A stretch of DNA of 64,000 bases from Prostheceraeus crozeri (Eukaryota; Platyhelminthes; Polycladida; Euryleptidae). The stretch covers positions 372,001 through 436,000 of the forward strand of contig CAJQUW010010273.1 in the NCBI GenBank assembly GCA_907163375.1, written 5' to 3'. How positions within the stretch are numbered: the first letter of the stretch is position 1; the number at the start of each line of letters is the position of its first letter. The notes beneath the pieces were generated by a model. It was not told the DNA's origin, did not search any database, and worked only from the letters and a program-made list of their open reading frames with translations. The position numbers and the translations under genes were made by a program. Below, in pieces: positions 52,481 through 63,025 of this stretch.

Positions 52481-52944
52481 TGAGTTGCTTATCTGATGCA
52501 GAGCTAGAGAGAGTCGCTCAAGAACATGGTGATGAACGCACTGTTGCAGCATTTCGAGGTGTGTTTTCCAATAATAATATGCCCACAGTTTTACCAAAAC
52601 CACCCTCATTCATTATCATGAATACTGATACAGCACACTTACCCGGCAAACACTGGAAAGTTTTGTTTATTGATAAAAACTATTGCGGTGAAATCTTTGA
52701 TTCATTGGCCTTACCAAACTGTGATTATGTTACACGCTTCATGAACCGTCATTCACGAAAATGGATTTGCAATACTTTGGCCTATCAACATCCCTTGTCT
52801 TCAACATGTGGAGCATATGCCCTCTACTTTGTAATGATACCCTTGTCAATGAAAAGCGCATTCGTAACTTTTACAAAAGCCTTCAATAAATATGTACGAT
52901 TAAAATTTGTTTTCTTTATTATACTTCAATGGAAAAGTAGATGA
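52480..52944 (+). pseudogene. Adenain-type cysteine protease, element D
   Basis: It has His in HLPGKHWKVLFI, the acidic residue in GEIFDSLALP, Gln in AYQHPLSS and Cys in STCGAYALYFV, in family order and spacing. The N-terminal half is MSCLSDAELERVAQEHGDER. The C-terminal part differs from B and C and may be disturbed. Confidence 0.75.
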
Positions 52945-53006
52945 TGTGATTGAATATGTTGTATTTAGTCATCAAACATGAATAGGTAGAGATAAGAAGA
53001 CATTGT

Positions 53007-53360
53007 TCACTTGTCACACTCATGCTTATGAATGTTGGTTTGTTGAAGGTAGGTCATTATTCGAGGATGTATACGTTCTCTATACTTGTTCCAACTTGAG
53101 GATGTAAAATGTATAACACCATATTGATCATGAAGAGCAATGAAATCTCGTCGAATAATGAATAGACGTCCACCTAGAGGGATATAGTACATTGAATGAT
53201 GCATGATATGTAAAGCATCGTGGAGGTCATCCATTTGAAAAGGTGATAAACTTATTTTAACTTTTCGATGAGTATCGTAAAAGGTAATGCGTCGAGACTT
53301 CCATGTAACGTGACACTGAGAAGAGAGCTTGGCAATCATGTTTAGTTTTAGACATAGCAA
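53007..53360 (-). CDS. PC4/Sub1-like protein, element D
   Basis: The frame of 117 residues is whole. RRITFYDTHRKVKISLSPFQ and MDDLHDALHIM give the strand-turn-helix of PC4 (gkGISL, then an amphipathic helix). VIHFTSSSWNKYRERIHPRI parallels the TWETFTRKILPQI block of the C protein. It converges on the protease gene, the same position and strand relation as in C. No TBP-like gene lies beside it. Confidence 0.45.
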   Translation of the reverse strand: MLCLKLNMIAKLSSQCHVTWKSRRITFYDTHRKVKISLSPFQMDDLHDALHIMHHSMYYIPLGGRLFIIRRDFIALHDQYGVIHFTSSSWNKYRERIHPRIMTYLQQTNIHKHECDK

Positions 53361-53404
53361 AACTTTTGCTTAGTCTTCTCGTTTAAGCAAAGCATTCATA
53401 AGAA

Positions 53405-53973
53405 ATGGACGAAGTCATGTTAAGATTCATCATCATATTATCATTTGCAATAGTGACATTAGCGGGACGAGGATTGGATGATGCAGTCAGTCTCATCAAA
53501 TCACCTATTCATGCAACAAGACCTATTGAAGATGTAATTCTTTCCGGCATAGCCGATCCTTGGCAAAAAATCATTCTTACAAACTTCAGATTTTACGTCA
53601 GCGAGTGAGTCATGCGTGGGAAATGGTGTTAACAGATTATGGCTTTAAGCGATCACCTGTAGGCGGCATCGATTTGATCAATCCTATACGTCGCATTGCA
53701 ATGGAATTAAAAAATAGCTGTCATGTGAGCTCATCAATGAAACGTGAAATATTTCATACCCTTGCAGATTTTAAACGTAGAAGACCAAGATATCAAGTCA
53801 TATTTGGTTGTATCAACTATCGCAATATGAAAGAAGGCGGTGCAAGCATACTTAGGGGAGTGCATTATGTGAAAGGGCAATCACTCTTAACCAAATTCCT
53901 AGGACGACAGAAAGTACCTACTATGAACAGATTGAAAGCAGCAGTTCGTTATGTCATGCGACATGACGCCTAA
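53405..53973 (+). pseudogene. PD-(D/E)XK nuclease resembling type II restriction enzymes, element D
   Basis: The main open part (53560-53973) has HAWEMVLTDYGFKR, then SPVGGIDLIN with the metal-binding Asp, and RRIAMELKNSCH with the E-x-K pair. RPRYQVIFGCINYR and GVHYVKGQSLLTKFLG complete the pattern. The D-x(n)-E-x-K arrangement with ELKN and a following VIFG-x-IN strand is typical of Eco47II/Sau96I-type restriction enzymes. The upstream frame (53405-53608) begins with a hydrophobic stretch. What it cuts is unknown. The gene is broken. Confidence 0.5.
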
Positions 53974-54003
53974 GCAAACGACGCTTTATGTTGATACTTT
54001 AAC

Positions 54004-55632
54004 ATGGAGTTTACAGCAGTGTTTCCCAGTAATGCTCAACCTGAGCGATATGAAAATACAGCTGCTGAGTTTGAGATTGATTTAACACAGCCGATTGACT
54101 TAAATGGTGATTGGGAAGTAGCCTTGGAAGATTTGAGCTATGTGAATAATACAAGAACCATTGCAAATGAAGACATTACATTAGGCAGTGCAACGAATCA
54201 AGACTTGCACTTTCCAAAACTAGAGCGAAATGATAAAGTACATACCTACAACTTGAATGAACATGCAGTAGAGTGGAATTCTATTCCTACAGTAAACACC
54301 CGTCGGGGAAAGCGAGCTGTTGATGAGATTGTAAATGGCCCTACTTTAATTATCACTGCAGATACAGACATACCCATTGCTAAAAATGCTTCACCACTTA
54401 AATGGAAACAACCTACAAACCCATCATTCCATCATCGTTTAGAGCAATCATACTATTATATGAAATTCAACGCCTATTGAATGTTATGAATGATTTGGCA
54501 AAGGATCTATGATGCTGGCAGATGGATCCAAATCTGCATAAAGTTACACTCTACATGAGACCGACTACTATTTCCCATGGATTTTATGTGAGTGGACCTC
54601 TGCAAAAGATATTGAATCTTAAATCACGTTTCTTTTTACCTATCGCAAAATTTTCAGAAGTAAAAGGAGGTGGCGCCTTTCCTTTGAGAGCTCAAGTGTC
54701 CATGAAAGATTCAAAGCAGATTAAGAAATATCCGCATTGGCACTGGAAAAAATTTAATATTACCCTTCTTCTCCTTGATCGCATGCATGAGCGCTTTGTG
54801 CTTTTCGAATCTGGTACTGTTGATGACTTGATCAAACAGGTAAATGAAATAAATGGATTATCTATGTCCATCACTCGAGCACACAATAAAGCAAGGATTG
54901 ATTTCCGAAATGATTATGAGCATTCACACATTTGTTCACATCAATTCTAAATTTCGCGATTTGCTCTCTTTAAATACACACGTCTTATGGTCACATCATG
55001 AATGGGGGAATGTGAAAATAACATCTGAACAGCAATCCGATTGCCGAATGGTCCTTTATTTCAAACGCACAGACCCTGTTTTACGTCCCAGTCTTACATG
55101 GAAGCCAAATGAAAAGCTACCGATACCTCCAAAGCATTATAACAATGGCTATGATGTTTGTACATACTTGAGCAAGGGTGTATCAAATCTATACTCATAT
55201 CATTTTGACTATGATCCTAAAGCAAATACATTCTGTATCAGTGTACATGGTAAAACGGTCATTCACATTTCAAAAGAGTTAACAAAGATTTTAGGATTCA
55301 AACGTGACATATTCTACGACGAGAAGTACAGTGGCTCAACATCCTTGCTCGATATGAATATCAATCACTTTTACATTTACACTAACTTTATCCATTCAAC
55401 ACAAGTTGGTGGTCAGATGGTTCCCCTTTGAAGATATATTCCTATTGACAGTGGAGACTTTGGTGTGACCATGCACAGGGAGTTCCTAAACAAGATATAC
55501 ATTCCAGTCAATGTATCACGCTTATCCCATTGCAAATTTGGTATCTATGATGACAGTGGTAATCCTATTCAATTCATTGGTGGTCGTACTGTCTTAGCAC
55601 TTCATTTTCGTCAGATAACATCAAATCATTAA
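54004..55632 (+). pseudogene. Penton-like minor capsid protein, element D
   Basis: The start MEFTAVFPSNAQPERYENTA is followed by PIDLNGDWEVALEDLSYVN, the recurring Polinton penton signature. Further landmarks are a proline-strand block (VTLYMRPTTISHGF), LTKILGFKRDIF, INHFYIYTNFIHSTQVGG and a final RTVLALHFRQI strand. The gene sits after the nuclease, not between integrase and core as in B and C. It is broken about three times. Confidence 0.65.
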
Positions 55633-56040
55633 ATTTGTATGTTGCGTGTGGCGCAGTCAATGTCTTTTCTTTCTTGATTAGGTGGCAGTTAAGACCGTGG
55701 TCTCATAAAGACCGTTTGGGGCATTCTCTGGTCTCATCAAGGCTTTTCACTCCTGAAAGTCAGCCTCGTTTAAGAAAGGCTCACTCTCAACCGTTTGTAG
55801 AGTGAGGTGCTTGAAGCCTTCAGTCATTTGTCTCTCTTCCTCTTCCTATTTTTGTTCAAACTTTCTCTCAACTTCCTTCTTTGCAGGAGTTGAGCTAGAA
55901 AGAGGTGTGAATGTTTCCTCTGTGTCGGACATGACTATGATAGTGAAATGCAAGACACTCTTCTTTAAATATGAGAATGATGCATTGTGATTGATAAATG
56001 GCTGTCTTCCAATGAGAGGACGTGAAGCAGGGAGAGAAAA
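55633..56040. other. Intergenic region with inverted repeats and a small minus ORF, element D
   Basis: Around 55690-55800 there are several short inverted repeats (for example GACCGTGGTCT and AAGACCG, GCCTCGTTTAAGAAAGGC). On the minus strand a 28-codon frame (MSDTEETFTPLSSSTPAKKE) lies at 55846-55932. No longer gene is seen. Confidence 0.4.
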
Positions 56041-56050
56041 TCTATATAAG
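56041..56050 (+). promoter_or_regulatory. TATA box of the 56088 gene
   Basis: TCTATATAAG lies 38-47 bp upstream of the ATG at 56088, spacing as for genes of element C. Confidence 0.65.
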
Positions 56051-56087
56051 TGCGGTGCAATGACCATTTCCTCATAATATCATTCAA

Positions 56088-56426
56088 ATGAATACACCAC
56101 CGAATACCTATGCCCTACTCATGCCCAATGCCCCACGCCAGAGGCAAGTGAAAACTATTTACTATGGTGAGGTCGAGCCGCTACAGTTGGATGAGGAAAC
56201 CATCATTTTCGACGATGAAATAGTGAGCAATGAAGAGGACAGTAATGATACAATCAGGACTGCCTTCCTGAGTGTGTCTCCAAAGGACGTTATGATGGAG
56301 CGGTGTGTTGAGACTCTCCGGAGCTGGCTAGACCTCTTCTGTCCTTCTAGTCAGCCCCGCAATCAAGAAGAGTTTGACTTGGTAGACGTAATGTACCGTC
56401 TTATTACAAAGCGTATTGCTTTTTAA
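56088..56426 (+). CDS. Unknown acidic 112-residue protein, element D
   Basis: The whole frame has its own TATA box and an AATAAA overlapping its stop (near 56424). An N-terminal Pro-rich part (MNTPPNTYALLMPNAPRQR) leads to an acidic centre (DEETIIFDDEIVSNEEDS) and a helical C-terminus (ERCVETLRSWLDLFC, then LVDVMYRLITKRIAF). No family is recognised. The compact promoter-gene-polyA unit suggests an expressed accessory gene. Confidence 0.55.
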   Translation: MNTPPNTYALLMPNAPRQRQVKTIYYGEVEPLQLDEETIIFDDEIVSNEEDSNDTIRTAFLSVSPKDVMMERCVETLRSWLDLFCPSSQPRNQEEFDLVDVMYRLITKRIAF

Positions 56427-56896
56427 TAAATGTGTATCATGACAGTGTTGTTTTTCCTTCATATGAACTTCATGGCTTCGAAATGATCATTGAGTGAGCA
56501 TATAGTCGATTGGGAGCTATTGTTAAAATAAGATATCCTATCATCTGGACACTTAACATAGTTACTAGAAATCATTCAACATATGAAAAATGATTTTAGG
56601 TGAATCAATTGAAGCAACGTTATCTGAGAATGAGCCATGAGTTCTGCTTGTCTCTATCATTGAGGCTAAATGATGAAGGGATGAAATGGGAGATCACTCT
56701 TACACCACACGTATACAAAATCATTTTCTATCTTCTCTAATGGTGCGATCCCTTTTGATAGAAAAGTAGACCGATAACAAATGTGTTAACTAACCCCATA
56801 TCTAAATTGCTCCATTCATTTTCATTTCTAGATAAATACATTGCCAAACAAAGACATGTAGTATGTAGGTTTATTTACAATTGAAGCACATATACT
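56427..56896. other. Intergenic region, element D
   Basis: No gene is seen. GAATGAGCCATGA at about 56625 repeats a motif found near 46187, followed in both by a TCTCTATCA segment and an AATGATGAA segment, so this is a diverged internal repeat. Confidence 0.5.
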
Positions 56897-57145
56897 TTAT
56901 AGCGAGGAAAAGTCAAGCGGAATAACCTCTAAGTCACTGTATACTTTGTAGCACCTTGGTCGTTTTGGGGCATCAGGCGCTCTTCTCACACGCGTTGTTT
57001 TTAGTGTAAAATCGCCGTTACTCCACACAACTTGCTCAATCTTGCCTTTATCACAAGTCTCCTTCAGATCGCACTCTTCATCCCACTCGTCAACCACTTC
57101 AAAGATTTTGTTGAAGATCTCTAAGGCAGGAGATGTACCTTCCAT
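56897..57145 (-). CDS. Unknown 82-residue protein, element D
   Basis: The whole short frame starts MEGTSPALEIFNKIFEVV. An acidic DEWDEECDLKE part is followed by a basic RVRRAPDAPKRPRCYK segment. It resembles nothing I know. The small intergenic space and intact frame argue mildly for a real gene. Confidence 0.4.
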   Translation of the reverse strand: MEGTSPALEIFNKIFEVVDEWDEECDLKETCDKGKIEQVVWSNGDFTLKTTRVRRAPDAPKRPRCYKVYSDLEVIPLDFSSL

Positions 57146-57416
57146 TATGAGATAGATGAGAATGAGAAGTGTTTCAATTTTCTGACTTTTACATGTTTTT
57201 CAACAATGAATTCCTCAACAACCAATCAGAATGATTCTAATTTAGATGAAGACTATATTATCACTTTATCAACCTGTGTTGCAGTAAAAACTATTGTACA
57301 ACTTCATAAACTTTCTAACTACACTCACAAGAGCTTGTTCACTAGCGAAGAGAGAAATGAGCTTGTGGTTGCGTGTGGCGCATGAATGTCCCTTCCAATT
57401 CATTCCATTTCATCAT
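57146..57416. other. Intergenic segment with an inverted match to 46.26-46.30 kb
   Basis: GGTTGCGTGTGGCGCATGAA near 57368 is the reverse complement of sequence at 46265-46290; a shorter version (TTGCGTGTGGCGCAGT) lies near 55641. No gene is seen. Confidence 0.5.
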
Positions 57417-57785
57417 TTATTCTTCCCCTCTGCATTCCACATCCGAAGATATGTGGCGGGCTTGGGACCCCTTTAGCTGCATTAGAAGGTAGCCCTTAAG
57501 AAGGCTCATGGGGCGTTTCCGACGAAGGGTGATGAAAGAATGTGTTGTATGTATGAAAGTTGATCTTATGTTTATGAAAAAGACAATCATCCAACTTGGG
57601 CGGGTCTGGCCGATCCTGCTGAGAGAGACTCTTAATCTCTCTATGTCAGCGGCATCGACCTCCTCTACTACCACCCGACTGTCAGAGGGCGGTATATACC
57701 CCCACTCTGTTGAATCGGTATCATCATCGGCAGCTGATGAACCAATTCGAGCAAGATTGTTCCACAATCTCTCTTGCTCTTCCAT
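57417..57785 (-). CDS. Unknown acidic 122-residue protein, element D
   Basis: The frame starts MEEQERLWNNLARIGSSAAD, with an acidic linker and a repeated L-ARIG / L-SRIG helix (LRVSLSRIGQTRPSW). The C-terminal part is basic. TTTATATACC (a minus-strand TATATAAA) at 57903-57910 lies about 120 bp upstream. Whether a short upstream exon exists (the frame near 57865-57800 is also open) cannot be settled here. Confidence 0.4.
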   Translation of the reverse strand: MEEQERLWNNLARIGSSAADDDTDSTEWGYIPPSDSRVVVEEVDAADIERLRVSLSRIGQTRPSWMIVFFINIRSTFIHTTHSFITLRRKRPMSLLKGYLLMQLKGSQARHISSDVECRGEE

Positions 57786-57910
57786 CTGCGAAAACTCTTA
57801 AAATAAAATTCTCGGCTTTAACCGAGGCTTGTCAGGAGAGCTGACTAGTGTGTTTGGTGTCTGCATGATGGAGTATAAAATGAAAATGAAAGAGAGGCAA
57901 CGGTTTATAT

Positions 57911-58384
57911 ACCCAGTGAGCACAAAGCCATGATTCAGACCTTCCTTATCTGGCCATGCGTTTGACATGACAACAGTGGTTTTACCATTTATGGGCATCG
58001 GCAGTCACCATGCCTTCAGTAACCAACTCCCAACACAAAGACTGGTTACCCTATGACGCGAAAAGGTTTGACGTCAATGCCTACAGTAACACTCTCATCA
58101 TTACCAAGTTACAATGACAAACGATAGACGTTGCCAACCCTGAGTTACTGAGGTCAGACGAGATTTCACAAAGGCCTGATAGCAGAAGCTATAGCGACTT
58201 CATAGCAAGCGTATAGGTGATAAGCTCTTGAATCCGTTACAGGCATCACTCAGAGGGGATCTTATCCCAGCTCCAAGGCCTCGACCCACAAATCCAAACT
58301 CGGACAGACAAATCCAACCGCGGACAGAGCGTGCGTCATGTCACTGTGTTGTTATCCGGGCCCCGATTTTGACATAAAAACCGG
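57911..58384. other. Inner flank of the right terminus, element D
   Basis: No gene is seen. The region contains scattered short inverted repeats and a doubled CGGACAGA motif near 58303-58326. It has no counterpart beside the left terminus. Confidence 0.4.
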
Positions 58385-60394
58385 TGGAGTTATTTACAAG
58401 AGGAAACATCCCAAGTCGTTGCTTTGATGAGCTTGATAGCAAGCCGTGATTTACAAGCGTTTTGCAATGGAGATGTTTAGACGCCACCCATGACAAGATA
58501 GCTAAGACTCAACCGATTGGCGTTCAAAGTGCTACGTTGAGAACTGTGTCAAATGCCCAACATGAGTTGCCCCAGACGTTTCGGTCTAAAATATGACACA
58601 CTCCCCTGCCACACTTATCACTACGGCATCATCCGCCGTCCCGAAGGAACAGAACACCCTGTCAGTGAAATATTACAGCAAAACTCTCCATTTCATACTC
58701 GCTTTCAGTAAAAAGCCGCTTGTATCATGTAAAGACTGGCTCGTACACACTTATACATGCCTTCATTGACTTCAGCAGGGTCGAAAACCCCAGAAAACAT
58801 CCAAAAAATAATGAATTTAAATTTTTCAGCATTTAGTACTACTTATGAAATTTTATAAGTAGGTCTAAAGTATAAGAATGTGAATATAGGTCTGATCAAT
58901 AGCGGTCGAACCTTTTTTGAATCAAGTCAAAAGGACTTGTAGAAGCAAAGTTACAAGCCTTTAAATTTTGGAGTCTTTTATGGCCTGGAGACGAAGGCCA
59001 CCTCCTGGCCAACCTTTAAGTCTGACACCTCAGCTGATATCAGCCATGAAATTTTCAAAGTCGGTTTCTTACAGAAATCCGAAATTTGGAATGTCCGATG
59101 CTAGCATCAGAGCTCAGAGAGACGACCTATCGTTAACAATCTCTCGTCTTAATGAAAAGTCTCTGTGGGTTCCCACCTTATACAGTTTGTGGCGATCAGC
59201 TGATGACGTAATCTCCATCATCCAAAAACTTTAAACACGTCTATTTCCAGTTCTAGTTCTCCGATTGACTTGAAACTCACCCTCTAGATGCAGAATGGCA
59301 CGCTCATTCCAAATCTGGTCTCTGTTTTCCCCTCCCAGGCTTTGTTCATCCGCTAGAGCCATTTTCGTAAAAATTCTAACTCTGTCGTTTTTTCGCCAAT
59401 TTCCAAAATTTTCAATGGTGTCTCACATCTATACGAAGGCAGACATGAACAAGCCGTTTCTTCCACTGAATTTGTCTCACTCTTAGCTTTCAAATGAGCT
59501 ATCACACGACTTTCTACAATATCTAGAACCAAAGTTGGAAGTCTCGTTCCAGGGGGGGGGGGGTCAGAACTTTTTCTCTCCGATTGAGCTGGAAACAAGT
59601 TTCTAGACCCAAAATTGGCCAAAAAAACCGAATTTGCCCTCCGTTTTCCCGTCCGAGGCCTCCTTCATGTCGAAAAATTGACTTTCTCATCCCAAAACGA
59701 GCAAAACCTGCTTTTCCTAACTCTGACGTTTTCCTGCCATTTTCCTCTCTAAACCCAGGAAAATAGGACCAAACTGAGCTTTCCACTGCATTTTTCTCAC
59801 TCTTAGCTTTCAAAGGAGCTATTGCACGACTTTCTACCATCTCTGGGACCAAAGTTGGAAGTCTCGTCCAGGGGGGGACGTCTTCAAAATTTTTTCTCTC
59901 CGATTTCGCTGGAAACATCCTTCCTAACCCAAAATTTCACGTAGATTCCTAATCTGGCCTCCGTTTTTTCCATCCGAGCACTCCTTCATGCAGAAATATG
60001 GACTTTCTCATCCCAAAACCACCAAAACCCGCCATTTTCTAAATCTGCCGTTTTCAGAGATTCCTACCCTTGCCTCACAGGAAAACTCCTTCTTCGATCC
60101 TCCTCACCCAAAATTTCACGTAGATTCCGAATCTGCCATCCGTTTTCCGATCCGAGACCTCCTTCATGCCGAATTTTTCTCATCCCAAAACCACCAAAAC
60201 CCACCTTTTCTCACTCTATCCTTCCCACATTCCTACCCTTGCCTCACAGTTCCTCCTTCCTTCCTTCCAGAGGGGGAGGGAACAGTTTCCTCCTCTCGGA
60301 CCCATCCTTCCATCACATCCTTGGCCATGTCCTTCCTCTCCAGAGGAGGGGCTGAGTCAGCATGATGAATCAGCAGCGATGACTCATCGCTGCA
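58385..60394 (-). repeat. Right terminal inverted repeat of element D
   Basis: The inner 0.9 kb is about 97% identical to 45890-45040 inverted. The outer part consists of imperfect tandem units of about 0.3 kb beginning CTCTTAGCTTTCAAA (near 59480 and 59808), each with a G-run and CCCAAAATT. It ends with CTGAGTCAGCATGATGA and the CGATGACTCATCG palindrome. Confidence 0.8.
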
Positions 60395-61155
60395 CCGCAC
60401 CGTGCTTGGATCTGCAACGGGATGACTACTGTCAGGATCTCATCTATTATGGCATAAAAAGTCACAAAGACAAGACCTTCTTCACAAGTTGCCGTTTTTT
60501 GCTGAAAAGAGACCAAAAAAGCATGTCCAAAGTTACAGTATTCTCACTTCAACACGGATTTTCGATCAGCTACATTCAAATACACCCACTAATATTTATA
60601 TCATCTGAAAGAAGAAGATCAACTCTTTAAGACAGTCTAATTTTAAATATTATAATTAATATTATCATTGAATTTTCACTGGGTTTCCATTGTCCAATGA
60701 AAAAAATGTCCTCTGACCGAGGTACCTTTTCTCGAAGAATATTGATTTTTCCATCAAACGTTTTGCACCAAACGAATCCTCTAGTGTGCTAGTTTATAAA
60801 CCCGTAAGGAAAATTCAGCTTGGTGACGCTACAAGTGAGCAATATTGATTTTAAAATATTTTTATCCTCTTTTCGACCAGAGTATTTGAATATTGAAAAA
60901 GCATTGAAAATTGTCCCATTCGTCACACACATCTGTTAAATTGATTTTCACGACTGGCAATGCACTTTTGTTCAGACTTATAGCCAGCCGAAATGTGCTT
61001 GACAGAGCAAGTGAGCGCGATCATTTTGCGGCTGGCGACATTCATAGATATCCTACATCGTCGAATGCAAGGTGAAGCGCCGTCGCCAGACAGGGGATTG
61101 CCGAGACAATGAATAGGACGTTTGACACGAACTTGTCATTCTCTGGTCGAACATC
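60395..61155. other. Flank right of element D, no gene seen
   Basis: AT-rich sequence with no convincing frame, repeat or RNA gene. Confidence 0.5.
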
Positions 61156-63025
61156 ATGCCTTTAACAGCAGTAGAGCGGAAGCGCCTTGAGAGAGCCAGA
61201 ATGACCATCGAAAAGAAGACAGAAGAAAACAAGAAAGCGGCAATGCGAATGAAGAGGAAAAGAGCAACGGTGAAGCAAATGCGATCGAATAGTGAGACGA
61301 TGAAGCAACGGGAATATGAGAAGATGCGAAAGAGAATTCAGTGGCAGAAGAAAAGAAAGGGCCGACACCTCCGGATTCCTGACTCCTCAAAGTGAAGGGA
61401 AAGCGGTCTCCCGTGTGAGATGCACTCTACCGAGAAGTCCCACGCGTCGGAGAGAAGTTGTAAAGCGATTGGCGGAAGAGGAGAGACTCGTGAAGAAGAT
61501 CCCAAAGTCAAATTCCAATGGACATGCCCTGTCTCAAGAGACGAGAGGTAGTAGAGAAGTTCTACTGCGATGATCTGACTTCAAGAATCTACGCTGACAC
61601 CAGAAAATCCAAGAAGGTGAGAAAGCCTGATGGAACGAAAGAAAGGGTGCAGAAGAGATTGCTACTGTACAATTTACACGACGCTTATCGCTTGTTTAAG
61701 CAAAAGAACCCAGACGTTTCTATCGGAGTATCCAAATTCTGTGAGCTTAGACCAGCATTTGTTGAAACTGTCTCTGAGAAGGACCTCACCGTGTGCTGTT
61801 GTCCTTACCACGAGAACTTCGCATACATGATCCAAGCAATTGGGTACAGGAACAACGTCGAGTCGTTTCTGAAGGACTTTCGTGCAACACAGATAGTGCT
61901 GACTGTATGTTCTCACGATGTGGATTTTGCTCGTCTATCGACGTTGAAGCAGTGGTGGACAAGGATTCATACGAAGTCCTCATGTGGAAAGGGCCAACAC
62001 TTGATAAAGTAAGTTCAAAAGATGCTTTGCACTTTCATGTAGTATAAGTTCGGCACTATACCGCATTAACTCTTATCATTTCCCTGTGTTGTTCACGCTT
62101 ATTCTCATCATACATGTATTTTGCCTTGTACACGTATAAACCCGTAGTTTGACTATTGATGCATGTAGGCAAGACGCTATCATTTCTAAAAAAGATGCAC
62201 ATGTACATGTAATACATAGAATCAATAGAATATCATTGCAATTATTTTTGGCAATCGTATGTCTAATTTGTAATTGTGATTTATTGTTTGAGAGAAATTT
62301 AAATTTCAATGCGTGAACCAATTATTTAAGTAAGGACTATATCATGCAAAATTGAAATGTGGATAATGCTATCGGTGACGGTAATACATGTATGAATGAT
62401 GCAGTTTAATTAAATTCTCAATGCGAATATTCACACGTGTGTAACATCCGCATATTTTGGTAGGCCTTGGTTACATACAAGGTGCATGTCTATTTTCCAG
62501 GTAATGTTCTCTCGTTCCGAAATGAAGACCTATACACAAGACAGCATCAAGAGACTAAAGCAGCATGTGTATGTCAATCACATACAGCATGAAGAGCTTC
62601 GGAAAGCGAAAGAGGATCTGCAAGATGACTCTGTGATCATCCTATGTGATTTCAGCGAGTATTTCCAGTGTCGAATTCAACGGGAGGTCATGGCTGCTCA
62701 TTGGAGATCAGACTGCAGGGGTCAGGTCACAATCTACACATCCATTGTGTACTTTTGGAGTGGACACAAAGTGATCCATAAGGCGTATGCAATCATTTCT
62801 GACACTCTCCATCATACCCATCGAGAAACTGCAGTCTTCAACGAACAAATACTGGACGACATCAGCAAGATTACAAAGGTCGAGGAAGTCATGGTGTGGT
62901 CGGATGGAGCTGCTGCGCAATTCAAATGCCGGCACACGATGGGTCACATGTTGAAATCTAATTACAACATCACTTCCTGGAACTTCTTCGAGAGTTACCA
63001 TGGAAAGGGACCGCATGACGGAATT
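61156..63025 (+). pseudogene. Split gene of the MPL-start repeat family, possible DDE-type protein
   Basis: Exon 1 runs from MPLTAVERKRLERARM (61156) to a GTAAGT donor at 62010. Exon 2 runs from an acceptor (TTTTCCAG) near 62501 to a GGTAAGT donor at about 63026, where the visible gene ends. Landmarks are SGFLTPQSEGKAVSRV, VEKFYCDDLTSRIYAD, QKRLLLYNLHDAYRLFKQ, IGVSKFCELRPAF, VCCCPYHEN, then CDFSEYFQCRIQREVMAAHW, MVWSDGAAAQFKCRH and FESYHGKGPHDGIG. Exon 1 is split over three frames by two apparent frameshifts (near 61350 and 61540). A DDE/RNase H fold is a guess. Confidence 0.6.

Larger units (their letters stand above)
43899..60394 (+). mobile_element. Element D: 16.5-kb Polinton-class fossil without PolB
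   Basis: Long terminal inverted repeats (about 2 kb) bound a gene block: UBA-RING, membrane protein, pX-like, ATPase, IPQEEY, integrase, core, capsid, protease on plus; PC4-like on minus; nuclease and penton on plus; then small ORFs. No PolB motif is found in any frame between the repeats. The inner halves of the repeats look about 97% identical; the outer halves are more divergent. I found no clean 6-bp target duplication, so the ends are approximate. The element is broken, with about ten interruptions. Confidence 0.85.

Noticed and set aside
59545-59560. Long G-run as a telomere-like or G-quadruplex signal
   Set aside because: A single run inside degenerate terminal units; no spaced G-tract pattern.
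43899-60394. Six-base target duplication for element D
   Set aside because: The bases outside the matched ends (around AAATGT and ACCGCA) do not agree under any end placement I tried by eye.
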